Origin: Sequoia sempervirens
Taxonomy: Eukaryota > Streptophyta > Pinopsida > Cupressales > Cupressaceae
NCBI GenBank assembly: GCA_007258455.2
Contig: VDFB02018296.1
Span: forward strand, 47,664,007 to 47,728,006
Length of the DNA stretch: 64,000 nt
Reading direction: 5' to 3'
Below, piece after piece: positions 10,987-23,230 of the stretch. The position numbers and the translations under genes are program-made. The first letter of the stretch is position 1; each line of letters starts with the position of its first letter. The notes beneath the pieces are model-generated. The model searched no databases and was not told the origin of the DNA. It worked only from the letters and a program-made list of their open reading frames with translations.

Positions 10987-12610
10987 TCATCTATTCAGGG
11001 CCCCAAGGCCCATGGAATCAAAACACCATCTGAACTTCTCTGTACTTACTAGTTTCGTTAGTGCATTTACAATATTCACCAAAGTGCCAATATTTTCCAA
11101 GTTCACCTTTCCATCTTCTACCATATCACAAACAAAATGATACTGAGCATCTATGTGCTTTGTTCTGGTATGGAATGTAGGATTCTTTGCTAGGAAAATC
11201 ACACTTTGATCGTCACAACAAACAACAATATGTTAGGTGCATCTAAACCAATATTAGAATACAATCTCTTAAGTCAAATGGATTCCTTACAAGAATGAGT
11301 GGCTTTCATATACTTTTCCTCTATCGTAGAAAACACGACTACAACCAATCGCTTACTCATCAAACTAATAGCACCACCAAACATCATAAACATGTAACCA
11401 CTAGTGAATCTTTTGCTATCAATGTCACCTGCCCAATTTGAATCCACATATCCAAAAATACTCATAGAATGTTGAAGTCCAATAGGATAACCATGAAAAA
11501 ACAAGGCATACTTGGAAGTAGCTCTTAAATATCTGAACACTAGATCTTAACCGCATCCCAATGCACCTGTGTAGGATTAGCCATAAAACAACTAAGGAAT
11601 CCCACTGGTTGGGCAATGTCTAGTCTTGTACACACCATCATAGACATTAAAATTCCAACTACACTCACATATGGTACTCTAGTCATGTACCATATTAAGA
11701 TATTTTGGGCAATCATTCATAGGAAGCTTCATCCCCTGCATCATAGGAACAACTAACTATCTGCAATCTACCATGCTGAATCTCTCGAACACCGAGTTCA
11801 AATATTTTATCTAGCTTAACCAAATATTTTTGTTAGCTCTATCTCTCATGATCTCCATTCCCAGAATGTACCTAGCTGTACCTAGGTCTTTCATCTCAAA
11901 TTGTGCTGACAATTGAAACTTCAAATTTGAAATCATACTTTTACCATTCCCAATAAACAACATATCATCTATGCATAAAAAAATAATGAGAATGCGACCA
12001 TTATCAGATTTATAATATACACAATTGTCAAATTTAGATCTTTGAAATCTTAATGACAAAACATATGTATCAAACTTATGGTACCACATTCTACGAGACT
12101 GTTTCAAACCATAAAGAGACTTCTTCAGTTTGCAAACCAAATTTACTTTATCCTTTTCAATAAAATGCTCTAGTTGTGACATGTAAATCTCTTCCTCCAA
12201 ATCACCACATTGAAGGAATGTTGCCTTCACATCCATCTGTTCCACTTCTAAGTCATATGTTGCTGCAAGTGATAACATGAACCAGATAGATGTTAGATTC
12301 ACAATAGGAGAGATTATCTCCCCATAATCAATTCCCCCCACCTATGAAAACCCCATAGTGACCACCGTTCCTTATACTTCTCAATACTACCTTTAAGACA
12401 ATAGTTCTTCTTGAAAATCCATTTATAACTGATAGGTTTACATCTAATAAGAAAATGTACCATATCCCAAGTCTTGTTTTTCTTTAATGTAGCCATCTCC
12501 TCATCCATGGATTTTATCCAAGAATTTTCATCACTCATACCCATAGCCTCTCTAATAGTCCCAGTCTCATTAGTGTTAGTAATCAAAGCAAAAATGCAAC
12601 TAGAATCCAA
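10987..12610 (-). pseudogene. B reverse transcriptase and RNase H
   Basis: C-terminal half of the copia polyprotein. Reading down the minus strand: the conserved W-I-K-S-M-D-E-E-M region and KTWD (12314-12610), the RT palm with VEQMDVKATFL, EEEIYMSQ, LKKSLYGLKQ and the catalytic motif read as CIDDML in place of YVDDML (11811-12341), then RNase H with GYVDSNWAGD and TSGY (11274-11540) and the tail KHIDAQYHFVCDMV with the final LTK motif (10987-11202). Both catalytic aspartates of RT remain. Frame changes between the pieces and stops make it non-functional. The last codons lie about 30 bases before the polypurine tract. Confidence 0.9.
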
Positions 12611-12814
12611 TAATGAATATCCAAACCTTTTTGGTTTCTGCCTAACTCACATAGACCTCCTTAAAGGCCGGGGTTGAGGTTCTTCTTCTTCTTCAGAACT
12701 TTCAAAGCTACCTAATCTCTCCTCATCATCAAGTCCAATAGGAGTGTGTAGTTCATCTTTCTTTGGAGTAGGTGGAATCTAAACTACCTCCTTTTATTTC
12801 TCCTCTTTCTCTAG

Positions 12815-13739
12815 TTATCGCTCAATAGTGGAAGGCTTCAGCTCTCTAAAAATCATATTTCTACTATAGAGAATCTTTTGAGCTTTTGGATCCCAAAGCT
12901 TGTACCCTTTCACACCAACACCATAGCCGATAAAGATACTTAATTTCCTTGTTCTCCAACTTTTACCTCTTCTCAATCCGAACATGAGCATAAGCTTTGC
13001 AACCAAATACTCTAAGATGTCTCATCGAAGGATTTTTACTAGACCATGCCTCCATGGATTTTTTACCAAAAAATGATGATGTAGGATATCTATTGATTAA
13101 ATAACATGCAATGGCTACCACTTCACCCCAATTTTTTTTTTCAAGGCTAGCACCGCTCAAAATACTTCTAATCCTCTCCATCAACATTCTATTCATCCTC
13201 TGTGCAAATCCATTTTGCTATGGAGTGTATGGAATTTTCTTATATGTCTCTCAATCCCATTTTTTTTACATAAATTTTCAAACTATGTGGAACAAAACTC
13301 ACCTCCATTGTCAATCCTCAAACACGTAATCTTTTTGCTAGTTTGATTTTCTACCAAGGCCTTAAACTCCTTAAACCAATTAAATACTTTAGCTTTACTT
13401 CTGATAAAATAAATTAATTTCATTTTACTGTAATCATCTATAAAAGAAAAAATATATGTAGATTTTGATAATGAAGGAACACTCACAAGACCAAAAAAAT
13501 TTGAATGAACATAGTCCAAAATCCCATAAGAAGTTTATAAAAACTAGATTAAAAAGAAACATGGTGTTGTTTTCCATAAACATAATGTTCACAAAATTGA
13601 AACTTGAGATTACAAAATCAAGGAATTCAACAAGGATCTTATTTTTTAGGGTTCTAAGACCCTTCTCACGAATATGACTAACTCGTTGGTGCCATAACAT
13701 TGTATTCTCTACAGGAAGCTTCATTTCCATGGAATGAGT
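12815..13739 (-). pseudogene. B integrase with the preceding gag-pre-integrase segment
   Basis: Copia integrase in pieces: the pre-integrase segment with LWHQRVSH (13655-13739), core pieces with FIDDYSKM and LRIDNGGEF (13283-13519), then NRMLMERIRSIL, INRYPT and RVFGCKAYAHV (12963-13196), and the GYGVGVKGYKLWDP region (12815-13006). The final glutamate of the DDE triad falls in a degraded stretch around 13196-13283. Element E cuts the frame at 13739/13740; the codons just upstream reappear at 23705 in the same frame, apart from the duplicated target bases. Confidence 0.88.
13735..13739. repeat. Left target-site duplication of element E
   Basis: tgagt here matches tgagc at 23705-23709 in four of five bases. 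The B coding sequence continues across the pair. Confidence 0.8.
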
Positions 13740-15355
13740 TGTTGCAAGAATGATGGTGTTGTCATTGATGTCAACAAGAAGTCTATTGATTGGTGTTGAT
13801 GTCAACTATGGGATGAAGATGTTGAGGATATTGAGAAATTTTTTGAAAAGAGGAAAATAGGTTGTGCATGTGTAGTTGAGACCTTGAGGAAGTGAGTACA
13901 TGGAGCTATTCTTTATTGTAGAGTCTGAAGATGATGAGTTGGAATGAAGTAATGAGCTGATATGATTTCTCTGTTACTTGGTTTCCAAGTGCTTTTGAGA
14001 AAATTTAATTAATAGAGTAAACTTCTTGTGTAAATGATTATAATGTGCTTCAATATTATGCTCCACATTCTTTTAGTGTTGATGCTATTCCTATGTGGAT
14101 CTTATAGGTTATTCAGGGTGACAAAGGTTGCTATATTGAGAATTTAGGTTTTTGGATCATTGTATAGTGCGAGGTATTTTCACCAGTTGTTCAGTGATGT
14201 TTTATGTGGTTTGGGAGAAATGCATTTTCTTTGCATTTCTCCATTGTTTGGTTTCAGGAAGTGAAAATTTGGAAAGTTTCTTGTAATCTCTTCATCTTTC
14301 TATATTCAAGTTTCTACTTGATATGGTGTCGTACAATGAGAGTTTCATTTATTAGTTTGCAATTAAGGTTTATCAATTGTCCTAAGTTTAAGTATTTGTT
14401 GATGCAAGTTTGGATGAAGTTTTTAATGAATATTTTGTAGTTCATGGATTGTTTTGGATTGAGTTCAAGAAAATTAGGTTGTCTTAAACTTTTGGCTTGT
14501 TCTAAGGAAGCATGTACTTAATGTCTATGGTGTTTTGCATGGGTGTTGATTGACCTTGTGTTTAACATTACATGCAAAGCTTGTGGAATATTGTTGAAGT
14601 GTGTTGGGATCTATTTGGGTCCTAATTAAGGATTTATGTAGGCTGCCTTTTGTTCCTATCTACTACAGGAATGCTTTGTTACCAACCTATTTTGAATTTG
14701 AATGTATAATAACTAATGACCGACATTGGAGAAAGTTTTTAAGGTAGAGCTTGATATAAATATGTATGATGTTGATGCAAGAGTGTGTGGAAATAGTAAG
14801 AAGAAAGATAGATGCAAAATTATTGCAAGTGATGTGTGTGATGCAAAATTAAGCAGAGTAGTGTGAACTTCATCTTAGGGTTCCTAAAGGTAGTGAGTTG
14901 AAGGCCTTTGATATCTTTCATATAAGACTATGAAAGTGTGTGAGCAATTATGGTGGGCTCCTTGTTGCATTGGGAAAAATTTTCTTTGTGTAACTTTCTT
15001 CTTCTAGATCTTCTTGTTTTCTTTTTATGGCAGTGAGCCCTGGTCGTGAGCCTTTTGGAAAATGTTTCCTATTTTGGAAATGAGCTCCTTTGTACCAGTT
15101 TTGCTATTACTTATATTGTGAGGTAATCGTCACTGTGGTTTTTCCCTCATTGGTTTTTCCATGTAAATATTGTGTTCTTATGTGTATGGTGTTGTGATTT
15201 TAGTTTATGAACTATTTGTATTTCATGTTTAATCAACTTAACATTTTTAAGGGTTTAATGAATGCTCGTGGATATATTTACTATTGAGGGTTTTGAAGGT
15301 TTAATTTGATACAATTGATTCAACCCCCATCTTAGTTGTCTTTTTCATTTCAACA
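13740..15355 (+). repeat. E 5' LTR
   Basis: 1616 bp, tgttgcaagaatg...tttcaaca. A TATA motif (tataaata) lies at 14755-14762. The stretch of about 14240-14878, which contains this TATA, has no visible counterpart in the 3' LTR copy. Confidence 0.88.
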
Positions 15356-15357
15356 AT

Positions 15358-15369
15358 TGGTATTAGAGC
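15358..15369 (+). other. E primer-binding site
   Basis: tggtattagagc, one base from the initiator-methionine tRNA complement, two bases after the LTR end. Confidence 0.9.
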
Positions 15370-15413
15370 AAGGTTCCTTAAAGAAGAGCTTAACCGCTTA
15401 AGGTAGATCTAGG

Positions 15414-16356
15414 ATGACTATCAATATTCCTTTGTAAAATCCTAGATTCGATGGCTCAGATTATGCATTCTGGAAAACAAATATGGATGGATATTTGTGT
15501 GCTCAAGGATATGAGATTGAGAAGGCTTATTAGAATACATACGTTCCTCCTCTGAATGGTTCGACTACGAGTACAAAAATCAAGGCATATGAGATTAATG
15601 CTAGAGAAAGGTACATTATTGTGAATAGTCTTTCAACTATTGAATTTGTTTAAGTGACGAGTTTAAAGTTTGCTAGATAAGTTTGGGATAAGTTAGAAAG
15701 AATTTATGAAGGAGATCCAAAGGTCAAGCAAGCAAAGTTGTAGAACTTGAAGGCATAGTTTGAAATAATGCATATGTTTGAAGATGAAACAATTAAAGGC
15801 TACATTCAGAGATTTGATGAATTGGTAAGTAACATGAGAGGTCTTGGTGCAATAGTTAAAGAATCTAAAGTGGTGAATAAGGTTATCATATCTCTTCTAG
15901 ATTTCTACAATGAAAAGGTATCTACTATTGAAAAAATAGTTGATTTTGATAATTGTTCTAGAGATCAGTTGATTGGCACTCTGATTGCATTTTGAAATGA
16001 GAAAATTGAAGAAAAGTACAAAAGTAGAGATTGCTTTCAAGACTCGTAAATTAGATAAGGTTGAAGATTCAAGTGATGAAGATCTTGATGATTTGGAAGC
16101 TAACTTTGTGAGAAGAATGAAAAAGGGCATTGACAAGTATCAAGGTAAATTACCTTTCAAACGTTTTAGCTGTGGTGGTATAAGTCATTATGCTTCAAGA
16201 TATCCAAAGAGATATTTAAACAATAAGAACAAGGAAAATAAAGGAAAGATGATTAAGAAAGCTTACTATGTGAAAGAAGATGCTAGAATTTATGATGATG
16301 AATTTGATTATGGAGATTTTGATGATAATGAATGTCTATTTTTGGATATAAAATAA
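15414..16356 (+). pseudogene. E gag
   Basis: Structural protein. The start ATG at 15414 follows the primer site by 44 bases, and the opening matches copia gag (an FDG-x-DYAFWK-type motif near 15445). A long open piece at 15768-15995 holds the capsid helices (a GYIQRFDELVSNMRGLG-like stretch), and 15985-16356 holds an acidic linker and the nucleocapsid. The zinc knuckle near 16160-16205 reads RFSCGGISHYASRY; the first and last cysteines are lost, so zinc binding would fail. Several stops occur in the first 350 bases. Confidence 0.85.
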
Positions 16357-16464
16357 GAATTTGGTTCTTCTAAGCCTAAAAGTTGTGTGAAGGAAAGTGT
16401 TTTAGAGATGAAAGATAAGGTTGAAGGTACTTTGGTATCTTATTTTCATGTAAAATAATATAAG

Positions 16465-16740
16465 AATTACTGGGTTGTTGACAATGGTTTCTCTAATCAT
16501 ATGACCATAAACAAAAGTAGATTTGGTAAACTTGAAATGTATGATGGAGGATTAGTTAAATTTGGAGATGATTCAAGAGCTAAGATTTTTCGAATAGGTT
16601 CAATTAGTTTTGATGGAAAGCATAATTTTGACAATGGTTACTATGTTAAGGGCTTAAGACATAATCTCTTGAGTGTTGGAAAAATGCATAGCAAAGGGTA
16701 CAATATTGTGTTTAAGGATGAAGCTTGTGAGATTTGAAAA
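16465..16740 (+). pseudogene. E aspartic protease
   Basis: The copia protease signature, normally DSGCSxHM, is read as DNGFSNHM starting at 16480; the catalytic aspartate is kept but serine is replaced by asparagine. It is followed by a VKFGDDS segment and the LRHNLLSVGK motif that normally closes this region before the pre-integrase part. A stop ends the open piece at 16737. Confidence 0.82.
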
Positions 16741-17710
16741 GGGTTCAAAACTGTGATTGTTGTTGGTAAGAGAACAAAGGGAAACATCTATCAACTTAAG
16801 GGTACTAATGGTCATTGCTTTATTTCACAAATTAATGATAGTTGGTTATGGTACTAAAGGATTCGTCACATGAATTTTGATAATTTGGCAAGAATTAGTT
16901 CAGTTCATGTTGTGAGAGATTTACCTAAGATCATAAAACCCACCAATGTTGTTTGTGAGAGTTGTCAATTTGGAAAACAAACAAGGAGTAGCTTTAAGGG
17001 AAAGGAACAATCTACTATTGGGTTGTTGGAATTATTGCATACAAATCTTTGTGATCCTACAAGGGTGAGAAGTCTACAAGGTGACAAGTACTTTATGCTT
17101 TTGATTGATGGTTACTCTAGAATGACAAGGGTTACCTTTTTTAGAGAGAAATCAAATGGATTAGATAAATTCAAGGCATTTAAATCTATGGTTGAGAATT
17201 AAATGGGTTTGAAAATAAAATTCTTGAGGTCTGAAAGAGATGGTGAATTCACCTCCAATGATTTTAACATGTTTTGTAAAGTTCATGGAATAAAGAGGCA
17301 ATTGTCTACCCTTAGAACTCCTCAACAAAATGGATTTGTTGAAAGGAAAATAAAAACTATTCAGGAAGCTGCAAGGACTATGATGAGAGATGAAAATATC
17401 TCGCAAGCCTACTGAAGAGAAGCTATTCATATTTTTTTTTACATACTTAACAAAGTTCAAGCTAAATCTAACAACACAAAGACTCCTTATGAGCTATGAT
17501 GGAATGATTCTTATTGTGAAGTAATTTAGAGTGTTTGGAAGAAATGTTACATCAAAAGAGAAGAAGAAAACTTAAGAAAGTTTGATGCAAGGTATAATGA
17601 AGGTATCTTTCTTGGATATTCTATTAGAAACAAAGCTTACAGATGTTACAACAAAAGGCTGAGAAAGATAATTGAAAGTACAAATATTAAAGTTGATGAA
17701 AACTTGCAGA
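16741..17710 (+). pseudogene. E integrase
   Basis: The pre-integrase segment (MNFDNLARISS) and zinc cysteines (VCESCQFGKQ) are followed by the core: LHTNLCDP (normally HxDLCGP), LLIDGYSRM, FLRSERDGEF and TPQQNGFVERK, the last carrying the catalytic glutamate. The first core aspartate is asparagine, and the second lies in a degraded RSERDGEF version of RSDRGGEF. The C-terminal part with GIFLGYS is at 17590-17640. Five or more stops divide it. Confidence 0.86.
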
Positions 17711-17893
17711 GTTCAATTGTAGTAGATGGATGTGTTAGATGAACCTAATCATAAAGAAGTAGAAGAAATAGTTTATGAAAAAGAAGTATAGAATGAAGAG
17801 GAAGATGCTCTAGATAAGACCCCTAAAATCCTGAAGTATGTGTAAAATAATCATTTCAAAGATCAGATCATTGGAGATAAGAGGAAAGGTGTA

Positions 17894-19438
17894 TTGGAAA
17901 GAAGCAAAGTTGCTGAAGTTGAGGTAAATTTCTGTTTACTATCTAAAGTTGAACCTAAATCAGTAAGTGAAGCATGTAAGGATGAGCATTGGATGAAGGA
18001 AATGGAAGAACTTATGAAAATAGAGAAAAATCATACTTGGGAATTGGTCCCTAGTTCGGAAAACAAAAACATAATTGGAACTAAATGGGTATTCAGGAAC
18101 AAGTTGGATGAGAATGGAGTAGTAAGAAACAAGGAAATACTTGTGTGTAAGTGTTATTTACAAGTATAAGGAATATATTTTGAGGATACTTTTGCTCTAG
18201 TGGCTAGAATGGAAGCTATCAGAATGTTTTTGGCATTTGCAACACAAATATTTTAAGGTCTATTAGATGGATGTGAAGTCTACTTTTCTAAATGGAGAAT
18301 TGGAAGAAGAGGTTTACATGGAACAACTAGAAGGTTTTTAGTTGTTATATTAACCAAACATAGTATGTAAGTTCAAGAAGGAACTATATGGTTTGAAGCA
18401 AGCTCCAAGAGATTGGTATGCAAGATTGGACAGGTACTTGATACATCAAGGATTCAATAAGGCTCCACAGATAGTAATCTTTACTTTAAAATTGAGGAAG
18501 ATAAATTTTTTATAGTAGTTGTATATGTGGATGATATTATATTTGGTGGAAATGAGGCTATGTGTAAGAATTTTTTCGAAGAAATGTAGAAAGAATTTGA
18601 GATGTTAATTTTTAGGGAAATGAATTTCTTTTTTGGGTTACATATCAATCAAAAAAATAAAGGGATTTTCATTTCATAGTCTAAGTATGTCAAAGAGATG
18701 TTGAAGAAGTTTGGAATGGATGACTCCAAACCGGTATGTAATCCTATGGTGACTAGTTGTAAATTAGGAAAAGATGACGATTCACCTAAGGATGACTAGA
18801 GCAAGTATAGATCTATGATTGGTGGACTACTATATTTGACTGCTACTAGACTAGATATCATGCATGCAATTTGTCTTGTTGCTAGTTTTAAAGAAGATCC
18901 TAAAGAAACACATGTTGCAACAATGAAGAGAATATTTAGATATTTAAGAGGCACACCGGATTATAGTTTGTGGTATCCTAAAGATATTGATTTCACATTA
19001 AATTCTTATATAGATACAGATTGGGTTGGTTGTGTTGATGAAAGAAAAAGTACAAGTGATGGTGCATTCTTTCTTGGATGTAGATTGGTTTGATGGCTGA
19101 GTAAGAAACAATATTTAGTTTATTTATCCATTGTAGAGACTACGTATATTACAAAAACATCATGTTTTACATAGGTATTATGGATGAGGAAAATATTAAA
19201 GGATATTAGAGTTGTATTTGATGAACCTATATCTATCTTCTATGATAGTACAAGTGTAATAAACATTTCAAAGAATCTAGTGATGCATTCAAGGAAAAAT
19301 CATATATCTATTAGGTATCACTTTTTGAGAGAGAAGGTTATGGAGAATGAGGTGAATTTTGAGTATGTTCCTAGAAAGGATTATATTGCTAATATATTTA
19401 CTAAGGCTCTTCCTAAGAATACTTTTGAGTATCTTTAG
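17894..19438 (+). pseudogene. E reverse transcriptase and RNase H
   Basis: RT begins with SEACKDEHWMKEMEEL and HTWELVP and continues through a frameshifted palm to an intact YVDD motif at 18524-18535. RNase H covers 18815-19438 with GGLLYLTATRLDI, DTDWVGCVDERKSTSDG, SKKQYLV and the tail IFTKALPKNTFEYL. Stops near 18168, 18588, 18677, 18800, 19092 and 19170 break the gene. Catalytic aspartates of RT are retained, so decay was mainly by nonsense changes and indels. Confidence 0.9.
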
Positions 19439-19818
19439 GAGAATTTGGGGGTTATTTCCCCTCCTTTATTGAACTAGATGCATATAGAGGTGCATCCATC
19501 CAGTGGATCTATGGATCTATCTCTTTTCTGGACTAATGATGGTGGCTACCTCTCAAGGGGAGTAGGTAGTATCATGTGTTGTCATTGTAGTGCTAATTAA
19601 GTTGGGTGTACCCCTAAGGGGGAGTATTTAGAGCAGGATTTTCTTTTTGTTCAGTGTCAAAGAGGGAGAATAGTACAAAATTTTATCCTTTGCCATTGAT
19701 GTGAATGAGGGAGAAAGAATCATGTGAAAACAAAAGGTTTCAAGAATGTTATGAACTATTGTGCGGTATTTGGTGGCTTTTCACAGCTTGTGTTGCCATC
19801 AATGACAAAGGGGGATAT
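19439..19818 (+). other. E 3' untranslated stretch with repeated polypurine tracts
   Basis: No coding. Purine runs occur at 19554-19566 (caaggggagtagg), 19615-19626 (taagggggagta) and directly at the LTR, 19807-19818 (aaagggggatat). Multiple purine tracts before the 3' LTR are described for Sireviruses. Confidence 0.7.
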
Positions 19819-20122
19819 TGTTGCAAGAATGATGGTGTTGTCATTGATGTCAATAGGGAGTCTATTGACTGTTGTTTTCACTGATGTCAACAGGGAGTCT
19901 ACTGACTAGTGTTTTCATTGATGTCAACTATGGGATGAAGATATTGAGGATATTGAGAAAATTGTTGAAAAGAGGAAAACAGGTTGTGCATGTGTAGTTG
20001 AGACCTTGAGGAAGTGTTGTGAGTACATGGAGCTATTATTTATTGCAGAGTCTGAAGATGATGAGTTGGAATGAAGTAATGAGGTGAGATGATGTCTCGG
20101 GTACTTGGTTTCCAAATGCTTT

Positions 20123-21356
20123 TGATGAAGGGTACTCCCCTTACAAACTAGAACTCACTATAAAAAATAGGTTTGAAAAACAAAATTGTAAGAAGAAAAT
20201 GGGCTTATTTTATGGAATAAAACAAAAATTACAACATTCAACCTTACTATATGGGTTTTCTTATTATATTCATCTACCAAATTGAAGATTTGAGCATTCA
20301 CTCAATTCTTCCTTCACCAAAAAGTGATTGGCTTTTCTTATTTTCTCCACAATCACATTACCCACATGCTACTCCACCATCTTATCTCTTTTTGTCTCTC
20401 TATCTCTCCATCACTATATATCTACACTCCTCCTTTAGGTCAACTTCACTTCTCAACATTCTTTCTCCCCATGTTGTCTTAGTACCACCTCATTATTCAA
20501 TGAATATTCGGATCTTCATAGGAAGTTACCTCATTATCAACAACTTCATTTCTATTCATTCACACTAGGTAATCATCTTCCAATCTATGAACTTCATGCT
20601 TGAAATCATCTGGCCAATGATCGTGTTGATTCACAACAATGACATGAAATCAATGAATAAATTTTTTCCACATGTCACCACCTTACTCGTCCATCCATCG
20701 CCATCAGTCTACTTCTCCATCCATCTACAAGCCATCACAATGTCGAGGGGACTTCAAATCCTTTCACTTCAATATGCAAAGGTTCCACCAATGAAGCTCC
20801 ATACGGGATGTCGAATGGAATCCTCAAAACCTCTTGTTGAAACCTATTTACCTCCCTGATATTGGAATATCAAAGGGACTCACCACCAAGTTATGTCAAA
20901 AATCACCTATCAATTTGATGAGGAAGCTTCACAACCATCCACTGCTTGTTGTGAAATTCTTATCACTCTATCAGAGGGACTCCCAAATGACTCCACCCAA
21001 AAGCCCAGAGTCTCCTTGATGAAACTTGTCAGAATGTTGAAGAGACATCAAATGTCATCCTATCAATATGTGAACCTCCATCTGATGAGAATTCCTTGTG
21101 ATCATTAACTGCTACTTCCCTCACCATCAGTATGTCAATGGGACATGAAATAGGGTCCCATCAAAGCCTTCATATCACACTGATGATTATGTTGACCAAT
21201 GCCAAAATTCATTCCTTCTTCATGTCGCTTGCTCCTAAGACCTAAATGCTTGCATACTTCCATACTCAGTGAATTCACATCCAATCTAGCCCTTATTGAA
21301 AAGAAATAACTTAGTTTGATGCAAGATTTCTTTTTTCCCTGGATGCTCCTGCATCA
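20123..21356 (-). mobile_element. Solo gypsy-type LTR inserted in E's 3' LTR
   Basis: 1234 bp, tgatgaaggg...ctcctgcatca on the plus strand. The E LTR is interrupted exactly here: gcttt (20118-20122) on the left and a decayed copy aattt (21357-21361) on the right, after which E LTR sequence resumes. No primer site or coding sequence adjoins. Its high-coordinate end resembles K's LTR end for about 45 bases, including the inverted repeat tttgatgcaaga / tcctgcatcaaa (21315-21326 and 21347-21358), so it belongs to a related Ty3 family in minus orientation. Confidence 0.8.
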
Positions 21357-21636
21357 AATTTTAAGAAAATTTAATAAACAAAGTAAACTATGTTGTGTAA
21401 ATGATTATAATGGGCTTCAGTATTGTGCTCCACATTCTTTTAGTGTTGATGTTATGCTTGTGTAGATCTTATAGGTTATTCAAGGGTTACAAAGGTTTTT
21501 ATATTCAAAATTTGGGTTTCTGGATCATTGTATAGTGCAAGGTATTTTCACTAGTGTGTGAACCAGTTGTTCAATGATGTTTTCTATTGTAGTGTAATAA
21601 AATGCATACCCTTTGCATTTTCACACTTGTTTGGGC

Positions 21637-23230
21637 CTGCCTTGCTTTATTTATGCTTCTTTATAGCTTAATTGGTCCTATTTTGTGTCCACAATCCCTA
21701 TGAATTAATTTTTTTTCTGGTTAATCCTGACATTCTCCAATGCATAAATGATAATTTAATGACTCCATGTCTGTCCCTTATTTTTGTGTCAGGACTAAAA
21801 TGCCACCTAGGGTGTATTTGTTCCCCAAAGGTCTTGGGACCCTGATTTTGAGGTATCTTAGTTGGGCCCCTTTTTGGTGTCTATGCCCCAAGTTTCATGG
21901 ATTGGGACTAAGACGCCACCTAGGGTGTCTTAGTCCTCCTTGAGTCATTTTCAGGATTTAATTTCAAATTCTAGTGGGATTTAGCCTCATTTATTTAATG
22001 AATTCATATGTTGGCTTGGTGTGATGTAATTTCAGGATATTAAGCATAGATAAGTATAAATACAAGGTTCCTTCACTCATTTTTCATAACAAGCATACAA
22101 GTCTTTTGTGAGAGAATTCATAGTATAATTGAGTTTGCAAGAGCATTCAAGAGCATATTTACCAAGCATTTGGAGCCATTATCAAGATTTAAGCATCATA
22201 TAAAATATATTCTTGCATCATGTGTTTTGTTGTGCTAACATTTGTGATGTATGGTTTTGATTCAAGCAAGCAATTCAAGTCCATATCTTTGGTTCAAGAT
22301 CCATATCCATTGTAGCCATTGCACACAAGTTTATAGATTTTATAAGAATTTTGGTGAGTTGTAGCATTGCATGTTGTTCATTCACCATTTGCTTCAATAT
22401 TTCTATTTCATTTCAAGGTTTAATTACCAACAAGGGGTTTGGCCAAGGCAAACCCCCATTCACTAACAAACAACAAGTTTTTCCCATCTTGCATATTTGT
22501 GATTGTATATTTAGATTGAAATATTGAAGATCATTTGGAGTGAAAAGTTGTAAAATTTGTATTACAAAGTTGTCATCTTCATGAAAACTCACCTACAGGA
22601 TGAATTCAAAAGTTTTAGAACCTAAGATCAGAAAGGAAGCAAGTGTAGAAATTGGAGCTTAGGACCACATTGAAAGTTTGAAAAAATATAGAATAGGAAT
22701 AATACACCACCTTGGGTGTCTTAGTCTTGCCAAAAATATTTTTTAGTGATTCCTTCATATCTAGTTCTAACATCCGAGGACTCTGCATCTGCCCTAAAAA
22801 ATAGTAGTGGGACTAATACGCCACCCTAGGCATCTTAGTCCTCCATAAATTTTTTTGGAAGTTTCTTCACATTTCTAGAATCCTCATAACATCTTCAGAC
22901 TTCCCAGGTGCACATTTCAAGTTTCATAGTTTTCTATTGCATTTTGTTTATCTCTCTAAGTCATTTAGTATTCATTTACATATCACAGTGTGTTTTTGAA
23001 CATTTTCTTTTCCAAGCATTTTCTTGGTGGTGAACCCCTTTAGAGCTGAGAAATCCCCCTCCTAGGTCCTCCTCATTATGAATTGACTCACATTGTGAGG
23101 TTGTTAGTCAATCCAATTGGGACTCCTAGGACATTATTGGGTGATTTGTTGGAGAAAGAGTGATATTCCTATATCCATTTTTCCATAAATCATCTATGGT
23201 CTACGAGAAATGTATTTGATCTATATTTGG
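21637..23230. mobile_element. Segment F: unclassified insertion/replacement in E's 3' LTR with four palindromic repeats
   Basis: About 1.6 kb with no counterpart in E's 5' LTR. Boundaries are approximate, set where alignment with the 5' LTR stops and restarts. No coding potential was seen. It contains gtataaataca (a TATA-like motif near 22053) and four copies of a 32-nt near-palindrome. It may be a solo LTR of an unknown family. About 640 bases of the original LTR are absent at this place. Confidence 0.5.
21792..22841. repeat. Four dispersed copies of a 32-nt near-palindrome
   Basis: Copies at 21792-21824, 21905-21936, 22696-22727 and 22810-22841. The best copy has left arm ggactaagacgcc and right arm gtgtcttagtcc around an acctagg centre; the arms are complementary, so single strands can fold into a long hairpin. 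They occur as two close pairs about 110 bases apart, the pairs separated by about 0.8 kb. Confidence 0.85.

Larger units (their letters stand above)
8459..11150. repeat. 2.69-kb tandem duplication unit (second copy)
   Basis: Bases 6819-8458 match 9512-11150 at a near-constant offset of 2680-2693 bases. The unit runs from D interior (8459) through LTR D, LTR B and the first 200 bases of B interior (11150). The first copy ends at 8458 and the second begins at 8459, with no spacer. The first copy's left part is hidden by element K. The break falls at unrelated sequences on the two sides, which suggests end joining or replication slippage more than LTR-LTR recombination. Confidence 0.8.

Noticed and set aside
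20251..21108. Several plus-strand frames of 60-105 codons
   Set aside because: They fall inside a solo LTR and overlap one another; no conserved motif.
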